DNA from: Marinomonas rhizomae
GTDB taxonomy: Bacteria; Pseudomonadota; Gammaproteobacteria; Pseudomonadales; Marinomonadaceae
DNA: 64,000 nucleotides
Assembly: GCF_003315485.1 (NCBI RefSeq)
Contig: NZ_QNSE01000005.1
Location: 186,001-250,000, forward strand
Direction: 5' to 3'
Both the position numbers and the translations under genes were made by a program. The notes beneath the pieces were generated by a model. It saw only the letters and a program-made list of their open reading frames with translations. It was not told the origin of the DNA and made no database searches. Below are positions 53,617 through 63,188 of this stretch, piece after piece. Numbering within the stretch: position 1 is the first letter of the stretch; each line of letters opens with the position of its first letter.

Positions 53617-54390
53617 ATGACAGATAAAACGGTATTGATTACAGGCGCGGCCAGCGGTATCGGCTTGGAAATTGCCCATGCGTTTCTAAAAGCAGACATG
53701 AAAGTCGCCATTTTGGACTTCAGCCCACAAGCCATAGACGCGGCCAAAATACAACTCGCCGCGTTCCACCAACATTGTGCGTTCTTTGCTTGTGATGTAA
53801 CTAACGAGGCGCAGTTTATGGGTGCCATTGATGACGTCGTTGCACAGTTCGGCGGTATCGATATTTTGATCAACAATGCGGGCGTGCAATACATTGCACC
53901 AATAGAAGAGTTTCCATCGGACACTTATCGACGCTTGCTCGACATCATGCTGATTGCCCCTTTTTTGGCGATAAAGAAAGTGTTGCCGCTAATGAAAAAT
54001 GCTGGTGAAGGGCGCATTATCAACATGGCATCGATCAATGGTTTAATAGGCTTTGCTGGTAAAGCTGGCTATAACTCGGCCAAGCATGGGGTGATCGGTT
54101 TAACCAAGGTCGCCGCGTTGGAAGCGGCACCATTTGGTGTGACAGTGAATGCGCTTTGCCCAGGTTACGTGGATACGCCGCTGGTACGAAACCAGTTAGA
54201 AGACCTCGCCAGAACGCGAAACACCTCTCTCGACAACGTCTTAGACGAAGTCATTTGGCCGCTGGTGCCACAAAAACGTTTGCTTAACGTAGAAGAGATT
54301 TCAGACTATTGTTTGTTTCTCACCAGTCCATCGGCAAAAGGGGTAACAGGACAAGCCATAGTGATTGATGGGGGCTATACCGCGCAGTAA
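53617..54390 (+). CDS. 3-hydroxybutyrate dehydrogenase-like short-chain dehydrogenase
   Basis: I chose the ATG at 53617, 7 bases after GGAG; the ATG at 53611 is too close to that site. The 257-residue SDR protein has the cofactor site TGAASGIGLE (residues about 9-18), NNAG, and the catalytic MASINGLIGFAGKAGYNSAKHG (Ser, Tyr and Lys). An LCPGYVDTPLVRNQLED segment matches 3-hydroxybutyrate dehydrogenases. It would oxidise 3-hydroxybutyrate to acetoacetate with NAD. It follows the TRAP genes directly, which supports a link between transport and catabolism. The precise substrate is not proven. Confidence 0.88.
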   Translation: MTDKTVLITGAASGIGLEIAHAFLKADMKVAILDFSPQAIDAAKIQLAAFHQHCAFFACDVTNEAQFMGAIDDVVAQFGGIDILINNAGVQYIAPIEEFPSDTYRRLLDIMLIAPFLAIKKVLPLMKNAGEGRIINMASINGLIGFAGKAGYNSAKHGVIGLTKVAALEAAPFGVTVNALCPGYVDTPLVRNQLEDLARTRNTSLDNVLDEVIWPLVPQKRLLNVEEISDYCLFLTSPSAKGVTGQAIVIDGGYTAQ

Positions 54391-54411
54391 GTGTGAGTTG
54401 ATCATCGCAAT

Positions 54412-54446
54412 AAAAAAGCGCTTGCCGCTAAGGTAAGCGCTTTTTT
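54412..54446. terminator. Bidirectional terminator between the dehydrogenase and symporter genes
   Basis: AAAAAAGCGCTTGCC pairs with GGTAAGCGCTTTTTT (one G-U), giving A/T runs on both sides. It lies between convergent genes and can serve both. Confidence 0.92.
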
Positions 54447-54471
54447 AGACTTATTTGAGTCAAAACAGCAG

Positions 54472-55761
54472 TTAAGCTTGGTTTTGCTCTAAATGTAAAT
54501 CAGACAAGTTACCTGCGTCTGGATCGTTGTAAATGCGCTCATCTAACTGACCTTCACTCTTGGCCACCACCGTAGATACCATCGCATCACCAGACACATT
54601 GACCGCAGTACGAACCATATCTAACAAACGATCAACACCCAGAATCAAACCAATGCCTTCTATCGGTAACCCCACTTGAGAAAACACCATCGACAACATA
54701 ATCAAGCCGACACCTGGAACACCTGCGGTACCGATTGACGCCAACACAGACATAAAGATAACGGTTAAATAGCCCATCATGCCAAGTTCTACATTATAGA
54801 TATTGGCGATAAAGACTGTCGCCACACCTTGCATGATAGCCGTACCATCCATGTTAATGGTCGCTCCAAAAGGCACCGTAAATGACGCCACCGAGTTTTT
54901 CACTCCCATACGTTGCGTCACAGTGCGTAAGGTTACTGGAATGGTCGCATTGGAGCTTGAAGTACTAAAAGCAAACACCTGTGTGTTACGCATTTTCTTC
55001 ATAAAAGTCACTGGGTTCAAACCAGACAAGACTTTCAGAATCAATTGTAACGTCACAAAGAGGTGGAATAACAACACACCAATTAAGACCAATACATAAC
55101 CAAGTAATTGGGCAAGTAAATCCATACCCAAGTCAGCAATGGCTCTGGCGATCAAACAGAATACAGCATAAGGTGCAACCGCCATGATGATGTTAACCAT
55201 CTTCATCATGATTTCATTCAGCGCTTCAATAAAATCGCTCACAACGGTGGCTTTTTTTCCGACCATTAAAATACTCACGCCAAACATAATCGAGAAAAAG
55301 ATTACTGGCAACATATCACCTTGGGCCATCGCACTAATTGGGTTGGATGGAATAATATTGATCAAAACAGTTGAAAGTGGTGGTGATGCTTTACCCGAAA
55401 AGTTCGCGGAAGACTCTGCGTTCATCCCTTCGCCAATACCAAACCCTGTTGCGATAGTCAGCGCTGCGGCAATGGCGATTGCTGTGGTCACTAGGTATAA
55501 AAGGAAAGACTTAGATCCGATTCGTCCCAACAGCTTAATATCACCGATACCGCACACACCACATACCAAAGAAAAGAAAACCAAAGGCACGACAAGCATT
55601 TTCAGCGCATTTACAAACATGCTACCTACGACTTTAAACGCACCATCGGTTAAGTAGCTGTTTGCCCATGTTCCATCTGCATTTAGCCCTGTTAAGTTGA
55701 GGACCAACCCCACAAGGATACCAAACACCATCCCAAGTAATACTTTAAATGTTGTATTCAT
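54472..55761 (-). CDS. Dicarboxylate/glutamate:cation symporter (DAACS)
   Basis: The 429-residue protein has about eight membrane helices and DAACS signatures: FVNALKMLVVPLVFFSLVCG (about residues 48-67), the serine-rich AFSTSSSNATIPVT loop (about 268-281), FGATINMDGTAIMQGVATVF (about 299-318) and an MVRTAVNVSGDAMVSTVVAK C-terminal motif. It imports glutamate, aspartate or C4-dicarboxylates with Na+ or H+. It resembles GltP/SstT-like members, without a fixed substrate. It is convergent with the TRAP operon. Confidence 0.93.
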   Translation of the reverse strand: MNTTFKVLLGMVFGILVGLVLNLTGLNADGTWANSYLTDGAFKVVGSMFVNALKMLVVPLVFFSLVCGVCGIGDIKLLGRIGSKSFLLYLVTTAIAIAAALTIATGFGIGEGMNAESSANFSGKASPPLSTVLINIIPSNPISAMAQGDMLPVIFFSIMFGVSILMVGKKATVVSDFIEALNEIMMKMVNIIMAVAPYAVFCLIARAIADLGMDLLAQLLGYVLVLIGVLLFHLFVTLQLILKVLSGLNPVTFMKKMRNTQVFAFSTSSSNATIPVTLRTVTQRMGVKNSVASFTVPFGATINMDGTAIMQGVATVFIANIYNVELGMMGYLTVIFMSVLASIGTAGVPGVGLIMLSMVFSQVGLPIEGIGLILGVDRLLDMVRTAVNVSGDAMVSTVVAKSEGQLDERIYNDPDAGNLSDLHLEQNQA

Positions 55762-55979
55762 AACAATCCCTCTAATTCCATTTGTTCTATTGATTTGGAT
55801 CGCAAAGTGGTTACGACTCTAAAATAAAAGTCACACATATTACAGGCTATTATAGAGCATAAAAAGCCACTTGCTTCGCTATGGAAGAAAAGACTGTGCC
55901 ATTTTCAATGAAGGGAAGAGGTAACGAAAACTGTCAACCCTATGCTTTTACCGCTTGATAAAAGCATAAGGAAAACTGA

Positions 55980-57260
55980 TCAAGTATTTGAATTTCGGAT
56001 CTCACAAAAAGCTAACGCATCTTTAAGTGGTAATGGATGGCAGAAAAAATACCCTTGTATTTTTTGAGCGCCTAACTCTTGCAGCACTTCTAATTCTGCC
56101 AAGGTTTCTACACCTTCACCCAGCACCTTACTTTTAGTTTCTTTTGCAAAACCAATTAGTGCGGCCACAAGCGCTCGTTTTCGATGATCTGTATTGATAT
56201 CAGCAATTAAACTTCTATCCAATTTTATAATATCCGCTTGTAGTTCCAAGATATGTTGAAAGCTTGCAAAGCCAGCTCCGGCATCATCAACAGCAAGGCG
56301 CATACCTTTATCGCGAAAGCGTTGAATATCGCTTCTAAATGCCTTGTAGTCTGGAATCGATTCTCGCTCGGTTACTTCTAGAACGATACGATGCAAAGGG
56401 ACTTTATCTAACATAGCTTGCAGATGAGGCGACGCCAGATGTTTCGGAGAGACATTTAACGCGATGTAATATTGCTCAGGGATAGCTGGCAACTGATTTA
56501 AAGCCTCTTCAATAGCAAACAACTCCAACACTTCCCCAAAGCCTGACGCATTGGCTTTATTGAACCAATAATCAGGCGAGCGATATGGCTCTGTTTGAAA
56601 ACGAGACAAGCACTCAAAGCCTTTAATAGACCTTGTTCTAAAATCATAGATAGGCTGCAGTACGATAGAAAGCTGCCGGTTATGAATAATGTCAAAAATG
56701 TTGTCGCGTGCTGCCTCATGCAACCTAGACACGGTTAGTTCTTTTTCTATATTACGCGCGGCAAATTTTGCGAAGAGCATTAAAATAGACAGATCTTTAT
56801 TCGATAGAGACTCATCTGCGTGTTCACTGAAACAACACAGCGTGCCATAAATAGAATCGTCCGAAAGGTAAATAGGAACACCGATATAGCTGCCTATGTT
56901 TAACGCTTTTGTTATCGCTAACGCTTTCGTAATATCATTTTTTGATGTGTCAGGAATAATATTAGGTAACTTTTCTTCGGCAATTAAGTGACAGTAAGTG
57001 ACCTCATTTATATCTTTATGACCTGTATTAAGAAAGACTCTACAGCTTTCACTTTTGTCGACGTGTAACATCTCACGATGACCGTCTTGGAAACGAGACA
57101 AAAAGGCAATATCTACCCCTAGATGCTGTCGAATAGTTTGCACCAGGTACCCTAAGTCATAATGAAGCGAGCCTGCTGAAGTCTCTTTCTCTATCTTACT
57201 TTGATTTTGAACACCCCAAATAGCCGCCATTAAATCGACACTATTATTTGCTTTTAGCAT
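55980..57260 (-). CDS. GAF-EAL c-di-GMP phosphodiesterase
   Basis: The 426-residue cytoplasmic protein has a GAF domain (about residues 28-175; VDIAFLSRFQDGHREM and IGSYIGVPIYLSDDSIYGTL) and an EAL domain (about 185-420). The signature reads ECLSRF where EAL is usual. Other catalytic positions look intact: NVSPKHL, LEVTERES, DDAGAGFASF (variant of DDFGTG), KLDRSLI and GEGVETLAEL. It should degrade c-di-GMP under control of a ligand or redox signal at GAF. No membrane segment is seen. The variants may lower activity but do not remove the metal ligands. Confidence 0.9.
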   Translation of the reverse strand: MLKANNSVDLMAAIWGVQNQSKIEKETSAGSLHYDLGYLVQTIRQHLGVDIAFLSRFQDGHREMLHVDKSESCRVFLNTGHKDINEVTYCHLIAEEKLPNIIPDTSKNDITKALAITKALNIGSYIGVPIYLSDDSIYGTLCCFSEHADESLSNKDLSILMLFAKFAARNIEKELTVSRLHEAARDNIFDIIHNRQLSIVLQPIYDFRTRSIKGFECLSRFQTEPYRSPDYWFNKANASGFGEVLELFAIEEALNQLPAIPEQYYIALNVSPKHLASPHLQAMLDKVPLHRIVLEVTERESIPDYKAFRSDIQRFRDKGMRLAVDDAGAGFASFQHILELQADIIKLDRSLIADINTDHRKRALVAALIGFAKETKSKVLGEGVETLAELEVLQELGAQKIQGYFFCHPLPLKDALAFCEIRNSNT

Positions 57261-57696
57261 TATTGTCTCGTGTAATCTCGAACTCTAAAGAGCTCATTAA
57301 TATATTAGGAATGATGGCACTCACCCCAAGACGTAGATAAAACATACCAAAGGCAATAAGCCTATTTCCGTAATTTTTCGATGCCATTACGCAATCAGAC
57401 AAGTCTAGCGTTTTTCCTAACGTCATTACGTAAAAAAATGAATATTTAAGTAAACAAGACAAACACAAAAACATCACGCCCAATGTTTTTTGCTAAATTA
57501 TGTTTAGCTGTAGAGAACTATTAATAAACGACCTCAACATATACAACTGACGACGCGGCATGATCTGCATACTTCTTGCACAACTTGATGGCATTCTGAA
57601 AACAGAAATTATGTTGGTATTTAAGGTATATTCAGATGTAGAAGACATGTTTTCTGCTGGCGTTAAACCTTTCATTATTATTTGGAGTATTCGATT
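57261..57696. other. Intergenic region with no confident gene
   Basis: A 46-codon plus-strand frame (57560-57700) overlaps the GFA start by ATGA but has no ribosome site or recognisable family. A minus frame in 57244-57387 is similarly unconvincing. The GGAG at 57684-57687 serves the downstream gene. Promoters of both flanking genes should lie here. Confidence 0.4.
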
Positions 57697-58107
57697 ATGA
57701 GTCACCTTCACACTGGATCTTGCCTATGCGGCGCAGTGAAATTTGAATTAGACGGTGAGTTCAAAAAGTTCTTTTTATGCCATTGTAGCCGTTGCCGAAA
57801 AACCTCAGGTACAGCTCACTGCGCTAACTTATTTGCACCGGGTGCGAGGCTAAACTGGTTAAGCGGAGAAGATAAGTTAAGCTTTTATCGATTGGAAAAT
57901 ACGAACTTTGCTCGTACTTTCTGTTCCGTATGCGGATCCAATATGCCTACCGACGCTAAATCACGAGGTTTGGTCGTCGTTCCTGCTGGCTGCTTAGACA
58001 CAGATGTCGATTTAACTCCGCAGGCACACATATTTATGGACAGCAAGGGTAACTGGGATACTAATTCCAACAGTCTTCCTACGTTTGCCGCCATGCCAAC
58101 CAGTTAA
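57697..58107 (+). CDS. GFA/CENP-V-family zinc protein
   Basis: I chose the ATG at 57697 (136 residues), with GGAG 9 bases upstream, over a TTG 15 bases earlier. The Gfa fold pattern is clear: GSCLCGAVKFELDGE, CHCSRCRKTSGTAHCANLFAP (two or three zinc cysteines) and FARTFCSVCGSNMP (CxxC). Proteins of this family were once linked to glutathione-formaldehyde chemistry, but many have unknown roles. It stands alone. Confidence 0.9.
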   Translation: MSHLHTGSCLCGAVKFELDGEFKKFFLCHCSRCRKTSGTAHCANLFAPGARLNWLSGEDKLSFYRLENTNFARTFCSVCGSNMPTDAKSRGLVVVPAGCLDTDVDLTPQAHIFMDSKGNWDTNSNSLPTFAAMPTS

Positions 58108-58319
58108 ACGCAGCGTCAAAAAGTCCCCCTAAATCACACAATTATATAAGGCTATAACACGAGCCAGATGCTCTATGGCCTTATCGATTACTCGACTAGG
58201 AAGCCCCTCTCTGCTCTATAAAACAAACCTTAACAAAAATCATCAAAGATCTTACCTACTTTAGAAAACGCTTTAGATACTATGTAAGTGAAAATTTAAA
58301 TCGTATCTAAGGAAGTAAA

Positions 58320-58673
58320 ATGCCGTTGAAAATTTTGTTAGTGGATGACAGCAAAGTGAGTCGCCTTGCCTTGTCGAAAAGCTTAAAAAAAATTGATGAC
58401 TCACTTATTATTTTTGAGGCCAACGGGGCCGATGCCGCCGAAGAACTTCTCAAAACCGAATCAGTAGATCAAATGTTAGTTGATTACAACATGCCAGATC
58501 GCAACGGTTATGATTTGGTGAAAGTTGTGTCTGTGTCATACCCAAGCATCAAGTTAACCTTAGTGACTGCAAATATTCAGGATACTATTAAAGACAAGGT
58601 TCAATCGTTAGGTGTAGGTTTCATTGCAAAGCCTGCAAAAATAGAAGAGCTTGCTGAGATAATGGGTTCTTAA
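58320..58673 (+). CDS. CheY-like response regulator
   Basis: The 117-residue single-domain receiver has the acidic pocket VDDSK (about residues 8-12), the phospho-acceptor in MLVDYNMPDRNGYD (Asp near 56), the switch threonine in LVTANIQD and the lysine in FIAKPAK. It has no output domain. It is followed by a CheC-like phosphatase gene with overlapping stop and start, so that protein probably dephosphorylates it. The kinase is not encoded here. Confidence 0.93.
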   Translation: MPLKILLVDDSKVSRLALSKSLKKIDDSLIIFEANGADAAEELLKTESVDQMLVDYNMPDRNGYDLVKVVSVSYPSIKLTLVTANIQDTIKDKVQSLGVGFIAKPAKIEELAEIMGS

Positions 58674-59308
58674 TGATGAATAACTTTTTAACTGAAGACG
58701 AGTTTGACTTAATGGTCGAACTTGTCAACATTGGAGTTGGTAAGTCCGCAGCATCCTTATCACAAATTGCTCAAGAAGAAGTGGTTTTGTGCGTGCCAGC
58801 TTTAGAGTTTTTAAGCTTAGATGATGCGACAACTGCTTTTCAGGAACGACTCCCAAATTCGTTGACCGGTGTCAGTCAGGAGTTTTTAGGTTTTTTCTCC
58901 GGGAAAGCAGCCCTGTTATTTCCTGAATCCCGTAGTCTCGATCTTGTTCATGTGATGTTGGGCGATGGTGAGGCTCTCGAAATTGAAGTAGACGCAGAAC
59001 TAGAAGAAGAAGCCTTGTCGGAATTAGGTAATATTCTCCTTAATAATTGTTTATCTACCATCTCAAATATACTCAATAAGCCTCTAAACACACTGTTGCC
59101 AAATACCTTTCATACTAACCCGGAACAGTTAACTGACCACCTTATCTTTCAAAAGAAAAAAGATACCATTATTATGCTTTTGAAAATTGATTTCAGTTTG
59201 AAAAGTAGAGATCTATCTGGACACTTGGTTTTTGTTATTGACTTTTCTGAAAACGGTTCATTTAAATCAACTTTAGATAATTATCTTAAGAGTTTAGAAG
59301 AGAGTTAA
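58673..59308 (+). CDS. CheC/CheX-like CheY phosphatase
   Basis: The 211-residue protein shows two copies of the CheC-type active-site helix: ELVNIGVGKSAASLSQI (about residues 16-32) and EEEALSELGNILLNNCLSTI (about 117-136), with the Glu/Asp and Asn residues used for phosphate removal. CheC proteins dephosphorylate CheY and often bind CheD. Here the partners are a single-domain receiver upstream (overlapping) and a diguanylate cyclase downstream (1 base apart). ATG codons occur at 58673 and 58676; the start may be either. Confidence 0.88.
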   Translation: MMNNFLTEDEFDLMVELVNIGVGKSAASLSQIAQEEVVLCVPALEFLSLDDATTAFQERLPNSLTGVSQEFLGFFSGKAALLFPESRSLDLVHVMLGDGEALEIEVDAELEEEALSELGNILLNNCLSTISNILNKPLNTLLPNTFHTNPEQLTDHLIFQKKKDTIIMLLKIDFSLKSRDLSGHLVFVIDFSENGSFKSTLDNYLKSLEES

Positions 59309-59309
59309 T

Positions 59310-60629
59310 ATGAAAGACCTTATATCTATGGATGTTTTACTTTCTTCTTTTGGTGGGATCGAGGGTGGAATAATAATTCTAAACCCAAAAGGTTATGTTT
59401 TATATGTTAATGAATGGATATTAAAAAAAAGCATTATAGATATAAAAAAATATGAAAACAAAACCCTAAATGAAATATTTGAAAACAATGTTAACATTCA
59501 ACTTCTAAATGCTATTGATGATGCGATTAATAGTTCACTAAGTCGAGTTATTTCTCATAAAATACATAAAGATATCTTACCATTACGAAGCTTTGATTCT
59601 CTAAAAAATGGGCAGCCATTAAATGTTTCTGCTTTTATATCCCCTCTAAAAGAAAAAGTAGGGATTTTAATTAGAATTGTTGATTACTCATCACTTGTTA
59701 AAAAAGAAAAACAAATAAAAATAAATGAAACACTGCTTAGAATCGAGAAAGATTATTTTATAAAATCTTCAGATGAAAACATTGAAATGGAAGATTTCAT
59801 TGAAAACTTTCTCGATAGAGCAATAAAAAGCATCGGCTTTATTAACATTGATTTTTTATTAATAAAAAATGATATGACAATAAAATACACTAAAGAGAAG
59901 AAAAATAAAATATTAATTGAGTGTGAAAAGCTTATTCGAAACAAAGCATTTGATAATGATATACTAGAAAAAGAAATTGATACTTTAAGTAGCAACTCGA
60001 ATAAAAAAATATGCGTTCTTTATTTTTCAGATAAATCAATAAAAGGCGTGTTAGAATTTTCTAAAAAAGATGAATCCATCATTGACACTGTGTTTGAAAA
60101 AACGTTATCTAAAATAAAAAGCCTTATTCAGGGCTTAATTGAATCTAAAATAAACTATGAAAAACTAAACCATATAGCGACTCATGATAATTTGACGGAT
60201 CTTTACAACCGTTCTTATTTAAATGAAAAATTTAATTCTTTCAAACAAAAACATTCTAATGGAATAATAAAAAATTTCACTTTGTTCTTTGTTGATCTCA
60301 ATAAGTTCAAAAATCTAAATGATGAATTCGGGCATAGATACGGCGACAAGGTACTAATTAAGATAGCCCAGAGAATTAAAAACTCAGTCGATTCTCAAAA
60401 CGGTGCAGTTTTCAGAATCGGTGGAGATGAATTTGTTGTTATGAAAGAAGAAGATAACTCCCAGAATTATGTGGATAACCTTAAAACGAGAATTTCATCT
60501 GCTTTTTTGTGCGAATCGAATGTTGTGTCTATTACTGCGTCTATAGGAAGTGCCTCTTTTCCTAGTGACGGCACTAACCTCGATGATCTGATGCATGTCG
60601 CAGATGAGAAGATGTATACCGAGAAGTAA
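59310..60629 (+). CDS. Diguanylate cyclase with PAS-like N-terminus
   Basis: The 439-residue protein is encoded by very AT-rich DNA. A PAS-like region (about 8-130; GIEGGIIILNPKGYVLYVNE) is followed by a divergent middle region, perhaps GAF-like (about 130-280). The GGDEF domain has THDNLTDLYNRSYL, LFFVDLNKFKNLNDEFGH and the active-site RIGGDEFVVM. It should make c-di-GMP. It begins 1 base after the CheC-like gene and is probably translated with it, so receiver, phosphatase and cyclase form one signalling unit. Confidence 0.93.
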   Translation: MKDLISMDVLLSSFGGIEGGIIILNPKGYVLYVNEWILKKSIIDIKKYENKTLNEIFENNVNIQLLNAIDDAINSSLSRVISHKIHKDILPLRSFDSLKNGQPLNVSAFISPLKEKVGILIRIVDYSSLVKKEKQIKINETLLRIEKDYFIKSSDENIEMEDFIENFLDRAIKSIGFINIDFLLIKNDMTIKYTKEKKNKILIECEKLIRNKAFDNDILEKEIDTLSSNSNKKICVLYFSDKSIKGVLEFSKKDESIIDTVFEKTLSKIKSLIQGLIESKINYEKLNHIATHDNLTDLYNRSYLNEKFNSFKQKHSNGIIKNFTLFFVDLNKFKNLNDEFGHRYGDKVLIKIAQRIKNSVDSQNGAVFRIGGDEFVVMKEEDNSQNYVDNLKTRISSAFLCESNVVSITASIGSASFPSDGTNLDDLMHVADEKMYTEK

Positions 60630-60700
60630 ATTCTTAATATTTTATGTCAAACAGTCAGGTAAGCTTTAATATATAATTAATTAAAATGCGATCAAGAATT

Positions 60701-60723
60701 AGAAGTCTCAAAAAGAGGCTTCT
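60701..60723 (+). terminator. Weak hairpin after the diguanylate cyclase
   Basis: AGAAGTCTC / GAGGCTTCT with loop AAAAA and one G-U pair, 71 bases past the stop. No T-run follows, so termination is uncertain. Confidence 0.35.
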
Positions 60724-60827
60724 AAAGCATAACTAAGGAAAATGATACATCTACCATGGCCTAATAAGGTCAGCAGTTTTATACAGAGTTCAATGACTCA
60801 TTTTAAGAAAAGTACAGGGATAGCAAA

Positions 60828-63188
60828 TTAGAAAGCGTTCATATCTTTTAACTGCTTATCTTGACAGTAAGTCAACGCTTCACCCAATAAAATAGGCTTG
60901 GAAAAATAATATCCTTGCAAATAGTCACAGCCATACTCTATTAATAAATCCAGTTGCTCCTCTGTTTCAACACCTTCCGCTATAACCGACATGTTAAGCT
61001 TATGAGCCATAGAAATAATCGCTTCACACAATGAAATAGAGGAAGACTCATCATCCAGTTTTTGCACAAACGTTTTGTCAATTTTCAAATAATCAATGTC
61101 ATAGTTCATGATATAGGCAAGTGAAGAATAACCTGTCCCAAAATCATCCAAAGCGACTTGAATACCTTTTTCACGGAAACCCAGCAAAGCACTTCGAGTA
61201 CTTTCATCAAGGTTCATAAGAAGGTGCTCCGTGATTTCAACCACTAAACCATTTTTCCCTTGTTCTGGCTCACAAAAGGTAGTCAGTAAACTGCTTAAAA
61301 AATCGCAAGTATTGCCTTGATGGTTCGATAACTGAATCGGTGATACATTCACGCTAATTTGTATATCTCTACCATAAGCTTGACGAATCTTCTGTAAAGC
61401 ATATTTGGCTTCCTCAATAACCCATGCACCAATTTGTACAATTTGACCACTTTCTTCGGCAAAACGAATGAACTGGTCAGGAGCTATTAAGCCTTTTTCT
61501 GGGTGCTGCCAACGAATCAAAGCCTCGAACTTTGTCACAACCCCCTTTCTATTAACTATAGGTTGATATACCAAATAAAATTCTTTATTGGTAATGGCTT
61601 GACGTAGGTCTTTAATCAACTCAATCTTCTGTAAAAGCGCCACGTTTAGCTCTTTACTAAATCGACGCACCGTATCACGACCACATTGTTTCGCGTAATA
61701 CATGGCTTGATCGGCGGCGCCCATCAACTCCCTAATATTTTTTCCATCTTCAGGGTAAAGTGCGACACCAATACTGGCGGACATAACAATTCCCCCGTAA
61801 GAAACAGAAAACGGCTGCTTTATCAGCGTCATGATATCTTGACACAAGGATTGTAAGTGGGCTGGAGTTGAATAATCGCCCTCAACAAGAAAGACGAACT
61901 CGTCACCGCCGATACGCCCAATATAATGCGCAGCAGGATTGTTATAGAGCAAGCGCTCAGCGATTTGTTTTAATACTTCATCGCCAATTTCATGGCCGCG
62001 CGTGTCATTCACTTCTTTAAAATTATCTAGATCAATCAGAACAAGGCTCAGATTATGACCCTTTTCACTAGCGAGAATCAGGCTATTAGAAAGCTTTCGC
62101 GTGAACGCGTCTCGATTAGGCAACCCTGTTAAGCTGTCTGTCTGAGCTTGTCGAATAGTTTCGCCTTCTGCATGTAATTTCAACTCAGCCATCTCAACAA
62201 AACAACGTTGAAGGTCATCCATTTCCCTTACTCCTGTCGGCTGAGTATGAAAAACCTTTTCATTACGGCCTAACCGAACAGCAAGATCTGAGAGTAAACT
62301 CAGAGGTTTTGATATTGTATTAATAAAAAACACTCTGAATAAAACGTAGATAACCGCTAGCAATACGGAGAAAATAACTGCCATTAAAGTAAAGCGTTCA
62401 TTCACTCTTTTAAGAGATTGATCAACCGCTACCCCAGTTAGAAAAACTAATTGGACGTCTCCATCAGCATTCAGCACTTCGCGCTTATCAAAAATTCGAT
62501 TAACTCCATCACTTCCAAGCCAAATAGAATTAAAGCGATCCGGGGCTGTGAATTTTATATCTTTAGGGAAACTTGCTACGGCTTGCCCGTTCCCATCCAA
62601 TACATAAGCCACACTATTTTCTGGTAAATGATTTGTACTCAACAATTCATTCCACCAATCAAGGGAAATCACTACAACCGCAGCGCCAAGAGCCTGCCCC
62701 TCTTCAGAACTTAATATGGGATAAGCAAAATTAATGGTTGGACGCCCCATGGCTCGATCTACCTGTACCCCACTAGAGGTGAAGTGCTTATGTGCCAACG
62801 CTTCATTAATATAAGCGCGATCGCTCACGTCCACAGCCTTGGTAAGTTGAGTTCCGTTACAGGTTAAAATTCCCTTATCATTTGGTACTCCAATGTTGAC
62901 GTAATGATCAAATAGCGGAGTTATCTCTTGAATAAAACGCTGACAGTCATCCGAGTTAGGGTTTTGCAGATGAGAAATAGACACTAAAGATTTTAGGAAT
63001 TCCTGAGTGGAATCCACTAGATGCTCTTGATTTTCGGCGGCTTGATTGGACGCAAACTGTGCCGTATGCGACAGCTCTTCTTGCACCATGGAGCGGCTGT
63101 AGTCAAAGCTCCAGTAAATAAAGAAGTATAATGGCAAGACGATCAAAATGGATAAAAAGTACAATCGTCCTTTGAGTGTATTTAACAT
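60828..63188 (-). CDS. Cache-GGDEF-EAL membrane c-di-GMP enzyme
   Basis: The 786-residue protein has a first membrane helix (about 8-27), a periplasmic Cache sensor (about 35-270; LGAAVVVISLDWWNEL), a second helix (about 275-297), a HAMP-like linker, a GGDEF domain with LTGLPNRDAF and RIGGDEFVFL (about 430-440), and an EAL domain with FEALIRWQHPEKGL, VSPIQLSN, DDFGTGYSS and AEGVETEEQL. Both catalytic motifs look intact, so it could make or break c-di-GMP. No RxxD inhibitory site precedes GGDEF. The sensor ligand is unknown. Confidence 0.95.
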   Translation of the reverse strand: MLNTLKGRLYFLSILIVLPLYFFIYWSFDYSRSMVQEELSHTAQFASNQAAENQEHLVDSTQEFLKSLVSISHLQNPNSDDCQRFIQEITPLFDHYVNIGVPNDKGILTCNGTQLTKAVDVSDRAYINEALAHKHFTSSGVQVDRAMGRPTINFAYPILSSEEGQALGAAVVVISLDWWNELLSTNHLPENSVAYVLDGNGQAVASFPKDIKFTAPDRFNSIWLGSDGVNRIFDKREVLNADGDVQLVFLTGVAVDQSLKRVNERFTLMAVIFSVLLAVIYVLFRVFFINTISKPLSLLSDLAVRLGRNEKVFHTQPTGVREMDDLQRCFVEMAELKLHAEGETIRQAQTDSLTGLPNRDAFTRKLSNSLILASEKGHNLSLVLIDLDNFKEVNDTRGHEIGDEVLKQIAERLLYNNPAAHYIGRIGGDEFVFLVEGDYSTPAHLQSLCQDIMTLIKQPFSVSYGGIVMSASIGVALYPEDGKNIRELMGAADQAMYYAKQCGRDTVRRFSKELNVALLQKIELIKDLRQAITNKEFYLVYQPIVNRKGVVTKFEALIRWQHPEKGLIAPDQFIRFAEESGQIVQIGAWVIEEAKYALQKIRQAYGRDIQISVNVSPIQLSNHQGNTCDFLSSLLTTFCEPEQGKNGLVVEITEHLLMNLDESTRSALLGFREKGIQVALDDFGTGYSSLAYIMNYDIDYLKIDKTFVQKLDDESSSISLCEAIISMAHKLNMSVIAEGVETEEQLDLLIEYGCDYLQGYYFSKPILLGEALTYCQDKQLKDMNAF

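Noticed and set aside
57244..57387. Small minus-strand frame overlapping the start of the GAF-EAL gene
   Set aside because: No ribosome site and only hydrophobic, low-information sequence; the overlap with the EAL gene start is not enough.
57560..57700. Plus-strand 46-codon frame overlapping the GFA start by ATGA
   Set aside because: The coupling-like overlap is attractive, but no SD or family resemblance was seen and the GFA gene has its own GGAG.
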